From: OMPR01 sp965183835
GTDB lineage: Bacteria > Pseudomonadota > Alphaproteobacteria > Rhodobacterales > Rhodobacteraceae
Direction: 5' to 3'
DNA length: 64,000 nt
Assembly (NCBI GenBank): GCA_965183835.1
Contig: CBCYME010000003.1
Coordinates: 65,024 to 129,023, forward strand
A program made the translations under genes and the position numbers. The notes under the pieces are model-generated. The model ran no database searches. It worked only from the letters and a program-made list of their open reading frames with translations, and was not told where the DNA came from. Positions 50,231 to 58,357 of the stretch are shown piece after piece (position 1 is the first letter of the stretch; each line of letters opens with the position of its first letter).

Positions 50231-52315
50231 ATGCGTGCGATTCAAATTATCTTTTCATTTTTCATCTGGCTAGCCCTGCTCACTCCGGTGCAAGCGGCAC
50301 CAATGGAACGCGAAACGTTGGCTGATCTCATCATGCCTCCGTTTTCATTGGGCGAGCCTTTGAACGACAAGGGGGTTTATTCCCTGTTGAATTCGGGGGG
50401 GGCCGAGGCTGGATATGTTTTTGAAACAGAACCACTTGCCCCATTGCCGGGATTTTCTGGCGCCGCCATCAACGTCTTGGTCACGTTGGATCTGGAAGGG
50501 AAATTTCTGGATGTCCGGTTGATTGAGCACAACGAACCCATCTTTGTTTCGGGTCTGGGCCAAGCGCCATTTCACAAGTTTTTTGAACAATACCCCGGTC
50601 TGTCGATCTCATCCTCTATCGTTGTTGGCACACCTTATGGCGGCGGGGATACCGGATCTTCGCTGGTCTATTTGGACGGTGTCACCAAAGCGACCGCATC
50701 TGTGCGCATCGCGCACGAGTCGGTCATGGGGGCCGCGCTGGCGGTTGCCCGCGAGAAAATGCAAGGGTTGGCCGCGGGGCCACCCGCACACCCCAACCCC
50801 GACTTCGACGAGAGTTTGAGCTGGGATGATCTGATCGCGCAGGGCCTCGTCACCCACAAAGTCGTCACCAACGCGGAAATCAATGCAGCCTTTGCCGATA
50901 CGCTGTGGGAAGACGATGACCCCGGGGCATCAGACGACCCCAATGCGCCCTATCTGGATCTGTGGATTGTCGACCTTGGGCCCAAATCAATCGCGCGTGC
51001 CGCTTTGTCCAAAGATGGGTTTGCGGAGCTTAGCGAGTTTCTAGCTATTTCACCCGATGACGAGCCCATTTTGGTGATTGAAACGGCGCGGCATGGTCTG
51101 GTCAGCCCCGATTTCGTACGAAATACCGCTCCAAATTGGCTTTCTGCCGAACAGAGCGGCCTGCCCATTGCGTTGCGGGATAGCGATCTGTTCGTGGATC
51201 TGGCGGGCGAAGTTCCCGACGGAACCGCATTGATCCTGAGAACGGACCGCCGTCTAGGGTTTGATCCTGCCAGCGCCTGGACCCTGAACGTCGCCGCCAT
51301 TCGCAAACACGGGATTTTCCAGCCCGAGGTTGGGTCGGTCACTCTGGCTGTTGAACACAGCACGGATGAACGATTTTTCGTGCGCCCCGTTCAACCCAAA
51401 CCTGTGCCCCCTTGGGTAGAGGCGTTGCGCAACCGGCAATCGGATATGGTGGTCCTTGCGATTTTCCTGACCGCTCTGACGGCTTTGGTTCTGTTTGCGC
51501 AGAACAAATTGGCGGACAGCAAGATCTTTACCCCCATTCGCCTGACTATTTTAGCGGTCGTCACCGGTTTCATTGGCTGGTGGGGGCAAGGTCAGCTTTC
51601 AATTGTCACCGTGTTGGGCGTTATCCGAACCAGCTTTGAGGGCGGCAGCTTTACGTTTCTTGCCTATGATCCGTTTTCGTTGCTGATTTGGGCGTTTGCT
51701 ATTCTTGGTTTTGTTCTGTGGGGGCGTGGGCTGTTTTGCGGCTGGCTGTGCCCGTTTGGGGCGCTGCAAGAGTTCACTCATCACATCGGTCGCCTGTTGC
51801 GAATACCCAAGATTGAACCCAGTGCCCGGTGGGATGCCCGCCTAAAAAACCTGAAATATATTTTGCTCGCTGGATTGGTTGCAACTGTCTTTGTTTCGCC
51901 TGACAGCGTCGACACAGTGGCCGAAGTTGAACCGTTCAAAACAGCCATCACCACCTTTTTCATTCGCGAATGGTACTATGTGGCCTATGCCGCCTTCTGG
52001 CTGCTGTCAGGCATGGTGCTGTTCAAAGGGTTCTGTCGATATGTCTGTCCGCTGGGCGCCGTCATGGCGATTGGTGGCTTGATCCGAGGACGCGACTGGA
52101 TCGCACGCCGCGAAGAGTGCGGATCGCCTTGTCAACTCTGCAAAATGAAATGCAACTACGGATCCATCAAGAAAACCGGCGAAATCGCCTATTCCGAATG
52201 CTTTGGATGCCTGGATTGCGTTTCGATCCACAATGACGCGCAACGCTGTGTTCCATTGATCCTTGCAGCCCGTCAAACCCAACGCAGCCCCCAAAACCGA
52301 GAGGCCGCCGAATGA
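50231..52315 (+). CDS. NosR/NirI-like membrane flavoprotein with 4Fe-4S centres
   Basis: 694 residues. A signal peptide (about 1-22, ending PVQA) leads to a periplasmic FMN-binding-type domain (residues about 60-180; LVYLDGVTKATASVRIAH carries Thr residues for covalent FMN). A long periplasmic region and about five membrane helices follow (after residue 400). Cytoplasm-side motifs FCGWLCPFGALQEF and FCRYVCPLGAVM are typical of NosR/NapH; the C-terminus has two 4Fe-4S patterns (CGSPCQLCKMKC; CFGCLDC). It likely moves electrons between the quinone pool or cytoplasm and the periplasm. No nitrous-oxide genes are nearby; the ApbE gene overlapping its end supports covalent flavin. Confidence 0.82.
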   Translation: MRAIQIIFSFFIWLALLTPVQAAPMERETLADLIMPPFSLGEPLNDKGVYSLLNSGGAEAGYVFETEPLAPLPGFSGAAINVLVTLDLEGKFLDVRLIEHNEPIFVSGLGQAPFHKFFEQYPGLSISSSIVVGTPYGGGDTGSSLVYLDGVTKATASVRIAHESVMGAALAVAREKMQGLAAGPPAHPNPDFDESLSWDDLIAQGLVTHKVVTNAEINAAFADTLWEDDDPGASDDPNAPYLDLWIVDLGPKSIARAALSKDGFAELSEFLAISPDDEPILVIETARHGLVSPDFVRNTAPNWLSAEQSGLPIALRDSDLFVDLAGEVPDGTALILRTDRRLGFDPASAWTLNVAAIRKHGIFQPEVGSVTLAVEHSTDERFFVRPVQPKPVPPWVEALRNRQSDMVVLAIFLTALTALVLFAQNKLADSKIFTPIRLTILAVVTGFIGWWGQGQLSIVTVLGVIRTSFEGGSFTFLAYDPFSLLIWAFAILGFVLWGRGLFCGWLCPFGALQEFTHHIGRLLRIPKIEPSARWDARLKNLKYILLAGLVATVFVSPDSVDTVAEVEPFKTAITTFFIREWYYVAYAAFWLLSGMVLFKGFCRYVCPLGAVMAIGGLIRGRDWIARREECGSPCQLCKMKCNYGSIKKTGEIAYSECFGCLDCVSIHNDAQRCVPLILAARQTQRSPQNREAAE

Positions 52316-53208
52316 CCCTATCTCGCCGACGGTTTCTTGCCATAACAGCCGCAAGCGTTTGCAGCGGGACAATGGCGCAGGCCCGCTCGCACAGCTGGTC
52401 AGGCCGTGCCTTTGGCAGCGATGTAAGCATACAGCTGTCTGGCCCAAGGGATCAGGTCAATCTGACATTGGATCGTGTCATCGCCAGAATACGCGACATT
52501 GAACTTTTGTTCAGCCTCTACGATCCGTCATCACACCTGTCGCGCCTCAATCGAACCGGCCGCTTGAAGTCGCCGCCCCCAGAGTTCTTGAGGCTTATGG
52601 ACCTATGCTCGGACATGCATACTGCCACTCAGGGCGTATTTGATCCAAGCATCCAACCTTTGTGGGCGGCACTGGCCCAGGGCAAAGACACATCAACGGC
52701 CCGTCAGGCGATCGGATTGGATCGCGTGCACGTCAGTTCAGAGGCCATTTCACTCGCCAAGCATCAAGCGCTGACTTTCAACGGCATCGCCCAAGGCTTT
52801 GCCACTGATTTGGTCCGCGCTGAACTGTACCGCGAGGGATTTGAGCAGGCTTTGATCAACATCGGCGAATATGCGGCCCTTGGCGGCCCGTTCACCCTTA
52901 GTCTGTCGGACCCGGTGCACGGTCACTTGGGCACCCGCCGTTTAACTGACACAGCCATCGCGACCTCAAGCACAATCGCAATGACGCTCGGCAAATCTGC
53001 ATCCCACATCCAGCACCCAATCACCCATGCGCCCGCTCTTTGGTCGACAGTCAGTGTCAAAACAGATCAAGCTGCCATTGCAGATGCGACCAGCACTGCC
53101 TTTAGCGTTATGTCGCGCGCAGAAATTCGGCAGGCCCTTAGCCATTTGCCGGTGGGAACAGAGGTCACTCTCGTCGACTTTAACGGCGATATCGAAACGT
53201 TGAGCTGA
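52312..53208 (+). CDS. apbE: FAD:protein FMN transferase ApbE
   Basis: 298 residues, ATGA overlap with the NosR-like gene. The N-terminus SRRRFLAITAASVCSGTMAQA is a twin-arginine-type signal, so it acts in the periplasm. ApbE landmarks: GRAFGSDVSIQL, LFSLYDPSSHLSRLNRTG, TQGVFDPSIQPLW, FNGIAQGFATDLV and LINIGEYAALGG; the metal-binding end region ADATSTAFSVMS is present. It transfers FMN from FAD onto a Thr of a target, most simply the NosR-like protein translated just before it. Confidence 0.88.
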   Translation: MTLSRRRFLAITAASVCSGTMAQARSHSWSGRAFGSDVSIQLSGPRDQVNLTLDRVIARIRDIELLFSLYDPSSHLSRLNRTGRLKSPPPEFLRLMDLCSDMHTATQGVFDPSIQPLWAALAQGKDTSTARQAIGLDRVHVSSEAISLAKHQALTFNGIAQGFATDLVRAELYREGFEQALINIGEYAALGGPFTLSLSDPVHGHLGTRRLTDTAIATSSTIAMTLGKSASHIQHPITHAPALWSTVSVKTDQAAIADATSTAFSVMSRAEIRQALSHLPVGTEVTLVDFNGDIETLS

Positions 53209-53215
53209 AACCGTT

Positions 53216-54118
53216 CTAGCGCAGCTCAGGTGGGCGAAAGCTCAGACCGTGCGCGTCAAAGATTGCCCGCATCCGACCATCTTGAAGTGCCGCATAGATT
53301 GCATCATCCACTGCATAAGCCAAAGGCCGATAGGCAAAATGCACAGCCACACCTGCGGTCCACGATCCAACTGCAAACCCGGGCAAAGGTGGCGTATGAA
53401 CCCCGATACCATCCTGTTTCCCGGCCTCAAGCTGGGCCAATGCCCCCATCGCGGCCATTGTTTCGCCAGCGGCCAATGCGGTCATCGCCTCGGTCATACT
53501 GGGAAAGCGATTTACGTTATGGCCAAGCTGCCCGCCCGGAAAAGCAGACAGATAGAAATCCGCGATTGAGTCATTTTCGACCGCCACCGTGTCGAACCTG
53601 AAATAGGCGGGCACCGGGGGATCTTCGGGATAGGCGTCTTGGCGATAGGCAATCGCGATTTCTTCAACTTGATATTGGCCCGTAAAAACAACCTGTTCAA
53701 CGCGACAGGCAAATTCGCTGTCATAGGGGACATGCAGCATAATGTTGGCCACGCTGCCACCAACAATTGGGCCCTTCCAGATCCAATTGCGCAGATCTGT
53801 GAGCAGATCTTCGCCCGGAGTGACCAAGTTAAATCTGGCTTCGACACCCAGATCCTGCGCTATCAGCCGGCCAATATCGATGTCCACGCCAACGGGTTTT
53901 CCAGCAACCTCGGACGACCAAGGCGGGAAATCCTCATACGCGGCAAAGGTGATATACCCGCGCTCTTGGATAGTATCCAAATCTTGCCCCACGCGGTCGC
54001 GAGACGCATTCTGGGGCTTGAGTTGAGGCACATGATCCGCACATCGCGCTGACACATCCGTCGCGAATGCGCTGAGACCAATAAGAGAAACGAATAATCC
54101 TGCTAGATAGGGTGCCAT
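53216..54118 (-). CDS. Periplasmic solute-binding-like protein of quinoprotein systems (MoxJ/XoxJ-like)
   Basis: 300 residues, signal peptide about 1-24 (ending DVSA). Family-3 binding-protein fold: TIQERGYITFAAYEDFPPWS, GVDIDIGRLIAQDLGVEAR, then a second lobe. Such proteins accompany PQQ alcohol dehydrogenases and are thought to help maturation or activation rather than transport; no cognate ABC permease of the amino acid type is here. It is the second gene, 18 bases after the cytochrome gene. Confidence 0.8.
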   Translation of the reverse strand: MAPYLAGLFVSLIGLSAFATDVSARCADHVPQLKPQNASRDRVGQDLDTIQERGYITFAAYEDFPPWSSEVAGKPVGVDIDIGRLIAQDLGVEARFNLVTPGEDLLTDLRNWIWKGPIVGGSVANIMLHVPYDSEFACRVEQVVFTGQYQVEEIAIAYRQDAYPEDPPVPAYFRFDTVAVENDSIADFYLSAFPGGQLGHNVNRFPSMTEAMTALAAGETMAAMGALAQLEAGKQDGIGVHTPPLPGFAVGSWTAGVAVHFAYRPLAYAVDDAIYAALQDGRMRAIFDAHGLSFRPPELR

Positions 54119-54136
54119 GTGCCTCAGTCTGTTGTG

Positions 54137-54817
54137 TTAGTTGGTCGCTGACAAGCCAATCGTCAAAGCCTCGGCCGCGGCAAGGAAGTTGGGCTCGTCG
54201 CCGCCAATCAGATAGGCTGCGCGGAATGCAACGCTGTCTGCGACGGGTGCGCCTGAACCGGTTTCAACCGTTTCCGCAATACTGCTGAGTTCCGCCTGAA
54301 TTGCCGCAACATCCCCGTCTCCTCCATCAGCCATCGCCTTGAGCTGATCGCGGATTTGGATCAACCGCGGGGTCGCGTCATCCAGTTCCCCATCATCCGG
54401 GCGCGTCTCAATGTAAGTACGGATCGCCCAAGCCGCTTTTTGCCCCAGCAATTCGCCAAAGGCCGGCATCTTGGTAATTCCGTTTTGGGTATATCCCGTC
54501 TGGAACCGCTCTACGTACCACTCATCACCGTATTCTTCGGCCTCAAGATACCGCAGATCAGGGGCAAGACCACCAGAGACAACGCCCAAACCATGACACC
54601 GCGCACAGTTCTGGTTGTAGCCACTGTCGCCAATTTCAATCGCGGTTTTCCAGACATCGTCGCCTTGACCGCGATAGGGGTTTTCAATCAACCATTCCTC
54701 GCCAACATCCGGCAACGTTTCGGTATCCATGGGCTGTGGTGCAACGTCCCCATGAGCAAAAGCCATCGTAGTTGTCGCTATCAGGCCAAACGTGGCCAAG
54801 GGCAATCTGAACATCAT
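54137..54817 (-). CDS. c-type cytochrome of the PQQ alcohol oxidation system
   Basis: 226 residues from ATG at 54817 (ATG 54814 is equally possible; GGGAGGA precedes both). Signal peptide ends AFA near 21. One haem site Cys71-Ala-Arg-Cys74-His75, with the axial Met in GITKMPAFGE. The extra C-terminal region of about 90 residues is acidic and helical, recalling PedF/XoxG-type electron acceptors. It probably takes electrons from the quinoprotein dehydrogenase and passes them to the terminal oxidase. It is divergent from the ABC-type binding protein gene, sharing a TACGACC element at 54909. Confidence 0.83.
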   Translation of the reverse strand: MMFRLPLATFGLIATTTMAFAHGDVAPQPMDTETLPDVGEEWLIENPYRGQGDDVWKTAIEIGDSGYNQNCARCHGLGVVSGGLAPDLRYLEAEEYGDEWYVERFQTGYTQNGITKMPAFGELLGQKAAWAIRTYIETRPDDGELDDATPRLIQIRDQLKAMADGGDGDVAAIQAELSSIAETVETGSGAPVADSVAFRAAYLIGGDEPNFLAAAEALTIGLSATN

Positions 54818-54908
54818 GGGTCCTCCCGTTCGTATTTTCAGGTGCCAGTTTAGCCGACCCGGTCCGACCCCTGCTACAAGACTTAAGTTTGAAATCGCTA
54901 GGATCACC

Positions 54909-54926
54909 ATACGACCTTGGTCCAAT
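54909..54926. promoter_or_regulatory. TACGACC-type element between divergent PQQ units
   Basis: ATACGACCTTGGTCCAAT (54909-54926). Its CGACCTTGGTC core is identical to the minus-strand element at 50191-50181. It lies 82 bases before the plus-strand gene and 93 before the minus-strand cytochrome gene. Confidence 0.55.
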
Positions 54927-54990
54927 AGAGGGGGGAACAACCAACACCGTAGGTTGATCACAGTACATCAAACAGAACACAGGAACTGAC

Positions 54991-56160
54991 GTGCGCTTCC
55001 CGAAATTCAGCCTCATCCTGACATGTCTTACCTTATTCACGCAGGGCGCCGTGGCTGAGGTATCCGTTCCTGTTGTCTATCTGAAACAAGCGGTTGAACG
55101 TCCGCCGGTGCTGTCTAACCTTGATCCCATCCCCGAAGACGATGGCGAAATGGGCGCTCAGCTTGGACTGGCGGATAACCTTACAACCGGCGCATTCTTG
55201 GGTCATAAATACAGCCTGCGCACGCGGATTGTTCCGGTGGATGGGGATCTGGTAGCGGCAGCAAAAGAGGCACTGTCCGAAAGTGATCTGGTCATCCTTG
55301 ATGCGCCTGCTGTGCACATTCTGGCGATTGCAGATCTAGAGGCTGCGCAGGACGCTGTCCTATTCAATGTTTCATCAGCCCAAAACACGCTGAGGGATCA
55401 GGGGTGCCGCGCGAACCTGTTGCACAGTCTGCCCTCGTACATGATGCGGACCGATGCCATCACGCAATTTGCACGATCACGGCGGTGGGATACGTTGGCC
55501 CTGATTTCCGGGGAACATCCCGACGACCTAAGCTATGCGCAATCGTTGCGCCACAGCGCCAACAAATTTGGCCTGACGCTCAAAGCTGAAAAGACATGGG
55601 TGTTTGATGCCGATATGCGCCGCAACGCTGCGCAAGAGGTGCCGTTGTTCACCCAAGATCTTGGTAAATACGACCTGTTGCTCATCGCGGATGAGGTGCA
55701 GGATTTTGGTCGCTACATTGCCTACAATACATGGTTGCCCCGTCCCGTTGCCGGGTCTGAAGGGCTCATTGCAAGCGCTTGGTCGCCCGTGGTTGAACAA
55801 TGGGGCGCGGCTCAGCTCCAGTCTCGATTTACGGAACTTGCCGGGCGTGCGATGCGCCCCAAGGATTATGCCGCCTGGGCCGCCATCCGCACAATTGGAG
55901 AGGCCGTGACCCGAACAAATTCGGCAGATACCGAAACATTACGGGACTATATCCTGTCAGATGACTTTGAATTGGCCGGGTTCAAAGGACGCCCGCTAAG
56001 TTATCGCCAATGGAACGGCCAGTTGCGTCAACCCATTCCGCTAACGCAACCCCGTGCCTTGGTCGCACTGGCACCGCTTCCGGGGTATCTGCATCAACAC
56101 AGCGAACTCGACACCCTCGGTCTTGATCTCCCAGAATCCAAATGCGAGGCTTTTCAATGA
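54991..56160 (+). CDS. PQQ-alcohol-oxidation-associated ABC substrate-binding protein (branched-chain-amino-acid receptor fold)
   Basis: 389 residues, GTG start at 54991 with AGGAACTGAC just before. Signal peptide ends GAVA near 22. The fold resembles Leu/Ile/Val-binding proteins, with VPVVYLKQAVERPPVLSNLD at the mature start, LVILDAPAVHILAIADL and GCRANLLHSLPSYMMRTDAI. Proteins of this type form part of a conserved set near PQQ alcohol dehydrogenases; the ligand is unknown. First gene of a five-gene operon leading into an ABC exporter that is not of the importer type, so it may be a signalling or periplasmic assembly factor. Confidence 0.8.
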   Translation: MRFPKFSLILTCLTLFTQGAVAEVSVPVVYLKQAVERPPVLSNLDPIPEDDGEMGAQLGLADNLTTGAFLGHKYSLRTRIVPVDGDLVAAAKEALSESDLVILDAPAVHILAIADLEAAQDAVLFNVSSAQNTLRDQGCRANLLHSLPSYMMRTDAITQFARSRRWDTLALISGEHPDDLSYAQSLRHSANKFGLTLKAEKTWVFDADMRRNAAQEVPLFTQDLGKYDLLLIADEVQDFGRYIAYNTWLPRPVAGSEGLIASAWSPVVEQWGAAQLQSRFTELAGRAMRPKDYAAWAAIRTIGEAVTRTNSADTETLRDYILSDDFELAGFKGRPLSYRQWNGQLRQPIPLTQPRALVALAPLPGYLHQHSELDTLGLDLPESKCEAFQ

Positions 56161-57137
56161 TTTTCCCCTCCAACCATCTGGCGCGTCTGCTCAGCCTTCC
56201 CCTTTTCCTAGGCTTGGCTTCCCCAGCCATTGCAGCAGAAATCTGGGTGACCAACGAAAAAGACGACACCGTCAGTGTGATCGACATCGACACTTTAGAA
56301 GTGACACGCACAATCGAAACCGGTGAACGGCCCCGTGGGATCACCTTTTCCAAAGACTTTAGCCGTGTTTATATCTGCGCATCTGACAGCGACACTGTTC
56401 AGGTCATGGATCCTGAAACGGGTAAGATTTTGCATGACCTCCCGTCTGGCGAAGATCCCGAACAATTCGTTCTGCACCCCAATGATCGCCATCTGTACAT
56501 CGCCAACGAAGACGACGCCGTGACAACGGTGGTCGACACCGAAACCCGCAAAGTCGTGGCACAGATCAATGTCGGGATCGAACCCGAAGGCATGGCCGTC
56601 TCGCCAGATGGCAAGATTGCGATCACCACCTCTGAAACCACCAATATGGCCCATTGGATCGACACTGAGACGCGCAAACTGTTTGCCAACACTTTGGTTG
56701 ATGCACGTCCGCGACACGCAGAATTCACCGCTGGGGGCAGCGAACTGTGGGTCAGTTCAGAGATTGGCGGGTCGATCACCGTATTCAACACCGCCGATCA
56801 AACCGAAAAAGGTAAGATCACGTTTGCCGTCAAAGGGGTTCATCCTGACCGGGTGCAACCCGTTGGATTTGAATTCACCGAAGACGAAAAAACCGCCTTT
56901 GTGGCGTTGGGCCCCTCGAACCATATCGCCGTTGTGAATGCCGAAACGCTCGCTGTGGAAGAGTACATTCTTGTTGGCCGGCGGGTCTGGCACATGGCCT
57001 TTTCACCCGACAAATCGTTGCTGTTCACCACAAACGGTGTGTCTGGCGACGTGACAGTCATAGATGTTGCCAAACGCGAGGCAATCAAATCCATCAAAGT
57101 TGGACGGTTCCCTTGGGGGGCCGCGATGCGCCCTTGA
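56157..57137 (+). CDS. PQQ-alcohol-oxidation-associated beta-propeller protein (YVTN repeats)
   Basis: 326 residues from ATG at 56157, overlapping the preceding stop (ATGA) and with GAGG seven bases upstream; ATG 56142 is a weaker alternative. Signal peptide ends AIAA near 26. Repeats of about 42 residues follow the YVTN pattern: IWVTNEKDDTVSVIDIDTLE, VYICASDSDTVQVMD, LYIANEDDAVTTVVDTETR and LFTTNGVSGDVTVID. It is a periplasmic seven-bladed propeller of unknown role conserved beside PQQ ethanol oxidation genes; structural similarity to quinoprotein propellers may allow contact with the dehydrogenase. Confidence 0.85.
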   Translation: MIFPSNHLARLLSLPLFLGLASPAIAAEIWVTNEKDDTVSVIDIDTLEVTRTIETGERPRGITFSKDFSRVYICASDSDTVQVMDPETGKILHDLPSGEDPEQFVLHPNDRHLYIANEDDAVTTVVDTETRKVVAQINVGIEPEGMAVSPDGKIAITTSETTNMAHWIDTETRKLFANTLVDARPRHAEFTAGGSELWVSSEIGGSITVFNTADQTEKGKITFAVKGVHPDRVQPVGFEFTEDEKTAFVALGPSNHIAVVNAETLAVEEYILVGRRVWHMAFSPDKSLLFTTNGVSGDVTVIDVAKREAIKSIKVGRFPWGAAMRP

Positions 57138-57179
57138 CCTGCGGGTCAAAACGGCCAACCCTTTTCCAAGAGGTTCAAA

Positions 57180-57641
57180 ATGAACAAACTTAGCATCCTG
57201 AGCACAGTCTTTGGCGCTACTTTGGCGCTAATGCTGCCTGTAAGCGCGCAAGCCGATGATGACAATGGGCCGAAATTCGGCCTTGCCGGTCTTTTGTCAG
57301 GGTCGAACAAAGAGGATCTGCCGCCTGTTATCCTGTCCGCGGGTGAGCCTTTGGCAGCGGCTCCGTGGGTTTTAAAATCAGGCACGTATTATGAATTCGA
57401 AATCCAAGGGGACGGAAGTCAGGAACTGGCCTTGATCGGACCTGAATTCTTTCGTGCGATCTGGATCGACGAGATTGTGGTCGAGGGCTTGGAAATTCGC
57501 CCGCTCGGTCTGGACAGCATCGAATTTGATGAAGCCGGAGAGATGGAAATCGGATTTATCGCCATCAAACCGGGCAGCTATTACATGAAAGTTCCCGGCT
57601 CGACGGGTGAAACACAACGGCTAGAGATCACCATCAAGTGA
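57180..57641 (+). CDS. Hypothetical periplasmic protein of the PQQ operon
   Basis: 153 residues. Signal peptide about 1-25 (ending AQADDDN). The mature protein is acidic, with no Cys and no His after the signal peptide, ruling out a copper or haem centre. It has a beta-rich look: APWVLKSGTYYEFEIQGDG, ELALIGPEFFRAIWIDEI, IGFIAIKPGSYYMKVPG. The end resembles a cupredoxin-like beta-sandwich without metal ligands. It sits between the propeller and the ATPase gene, whose start overlaps its stop (GTGA at 57638). I do not recognise a characterised family; a structural or accessory role in the periplasm is plausible. Confidence 0.75.
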   Translation: MNKLSILSTVFGATLALMLPVSAQADDDNGPKFGLAGLLSGSNKEDLPPVILSAGEPLAAAPWVLKSGTYYEFEIQGDGSQELALIGPEFFRAIWIDEIVVEGLEIRPLGLDSIEFDEAGEMEIGFIAIKPGSYYMKVPGSTGETQRLEITIK

Positions 57642-58357
57642 CAGGGCTGCGCGTAGATCATCTCAGCTACACCTATGGGGCAAAGCAGGCGCTGAACGAC
57701 GTAACATTCTGCGTGGATCACGGCTCTTTTTGTGCCCTTCTGGGCCCGAATGGGGCAGGTAAATCCACCCTGTTTGCCCTGCTGACCCGCCTGTTTACAT
57801 CGGCGCAGGGCACCATCGAAATCGCTGGCCACAATATGGGACAATCCCCGCGTAAAGCGTTGCGTGAAATGGGCGTTGTTTTTCAACAGCCCACGCTGGA
57901 TCTGGACCTGACGGCACAGCGTAACATGACCTATTTCGCCGCCCTGCATGGTCTGTCTGGCAAAGACGCGCAGCACCGGATCGACGCGGCGCTGGATCGG
58001 TTGGACATGCGTGAACGTGCGGGTGAAATCGTGCGCAACCTGAACGGCGGGCATCGCCGCCGCTTGGAAATCGCGCGCAGCTTGGTTCATACCCCCAAAG
58101 TGTTGCTGCTGGACGAACCAACTGTTGGGCTTGATGCGGCGGCACGGCGGTCCATCACCGATCACGTCCATGCTCTGTCTGAAACCGAAGGATTGACCGT
58201 TCTCTGGGCCACGCATTTGGCGGATGAAATTCGCGATACCGATCAATTGTTGATCTTGCATCATGGGGCGTTGTTGCAACAGGGCCGAACCGGGGAACTG
58301 CGCGCGGGGAAGCCGTTAGCGGATCATTTCCTTGCCACGACCGGAGCCACCGCATGA
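57638..58357 (+). CDS. ABC transporter ATP-binding protein of the PQQ alcohol system
   Basis: 239 residues, GTG start overlapping the previous stop. Walker A GPNGAGKS, Walker B KVLLLDEPTVGLDAAAR, and switch His in WATHLADEI. The signature motif is LNGGHRRRLEIA rather than LSGGQ, a variation I recall in this sub-family. It drives the ABC-2 permease encoded next. The pair is a conserved companion of PQQ-dependent ethanol oxidation; direction and cargo are unknown, but ABC-2 permeases are normally exporters. Confidence 0.87.
   Translation: MTGLRVDHLSYTYGAKQALNDVTFCVDHGSFCALLGPNGAGKSTLFALLTRLFTSAQGTIEIAGHNMGQSPRKALREMGVVFQQPTLDLDLTAQRNMTYFAALHGLSGKDAQHRIDAALDRLDMRERAGEIVRNLNGGHRRRLEIARSLVHTPKVLLLDEPTVGLDAAARRSITDHVHALSETEGLTVLWATHLADEIRDTDQLLILHHGALLQQGRTGELRAGKPLADHFLATTGATA

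Noticed and set aside
50231..52315. Denitrification gene nosR
   Set aside because: Sequence motifs are NosR-like, but no nos genes adjoin; pqq and apbE context favours a role in alcohol oxidation.
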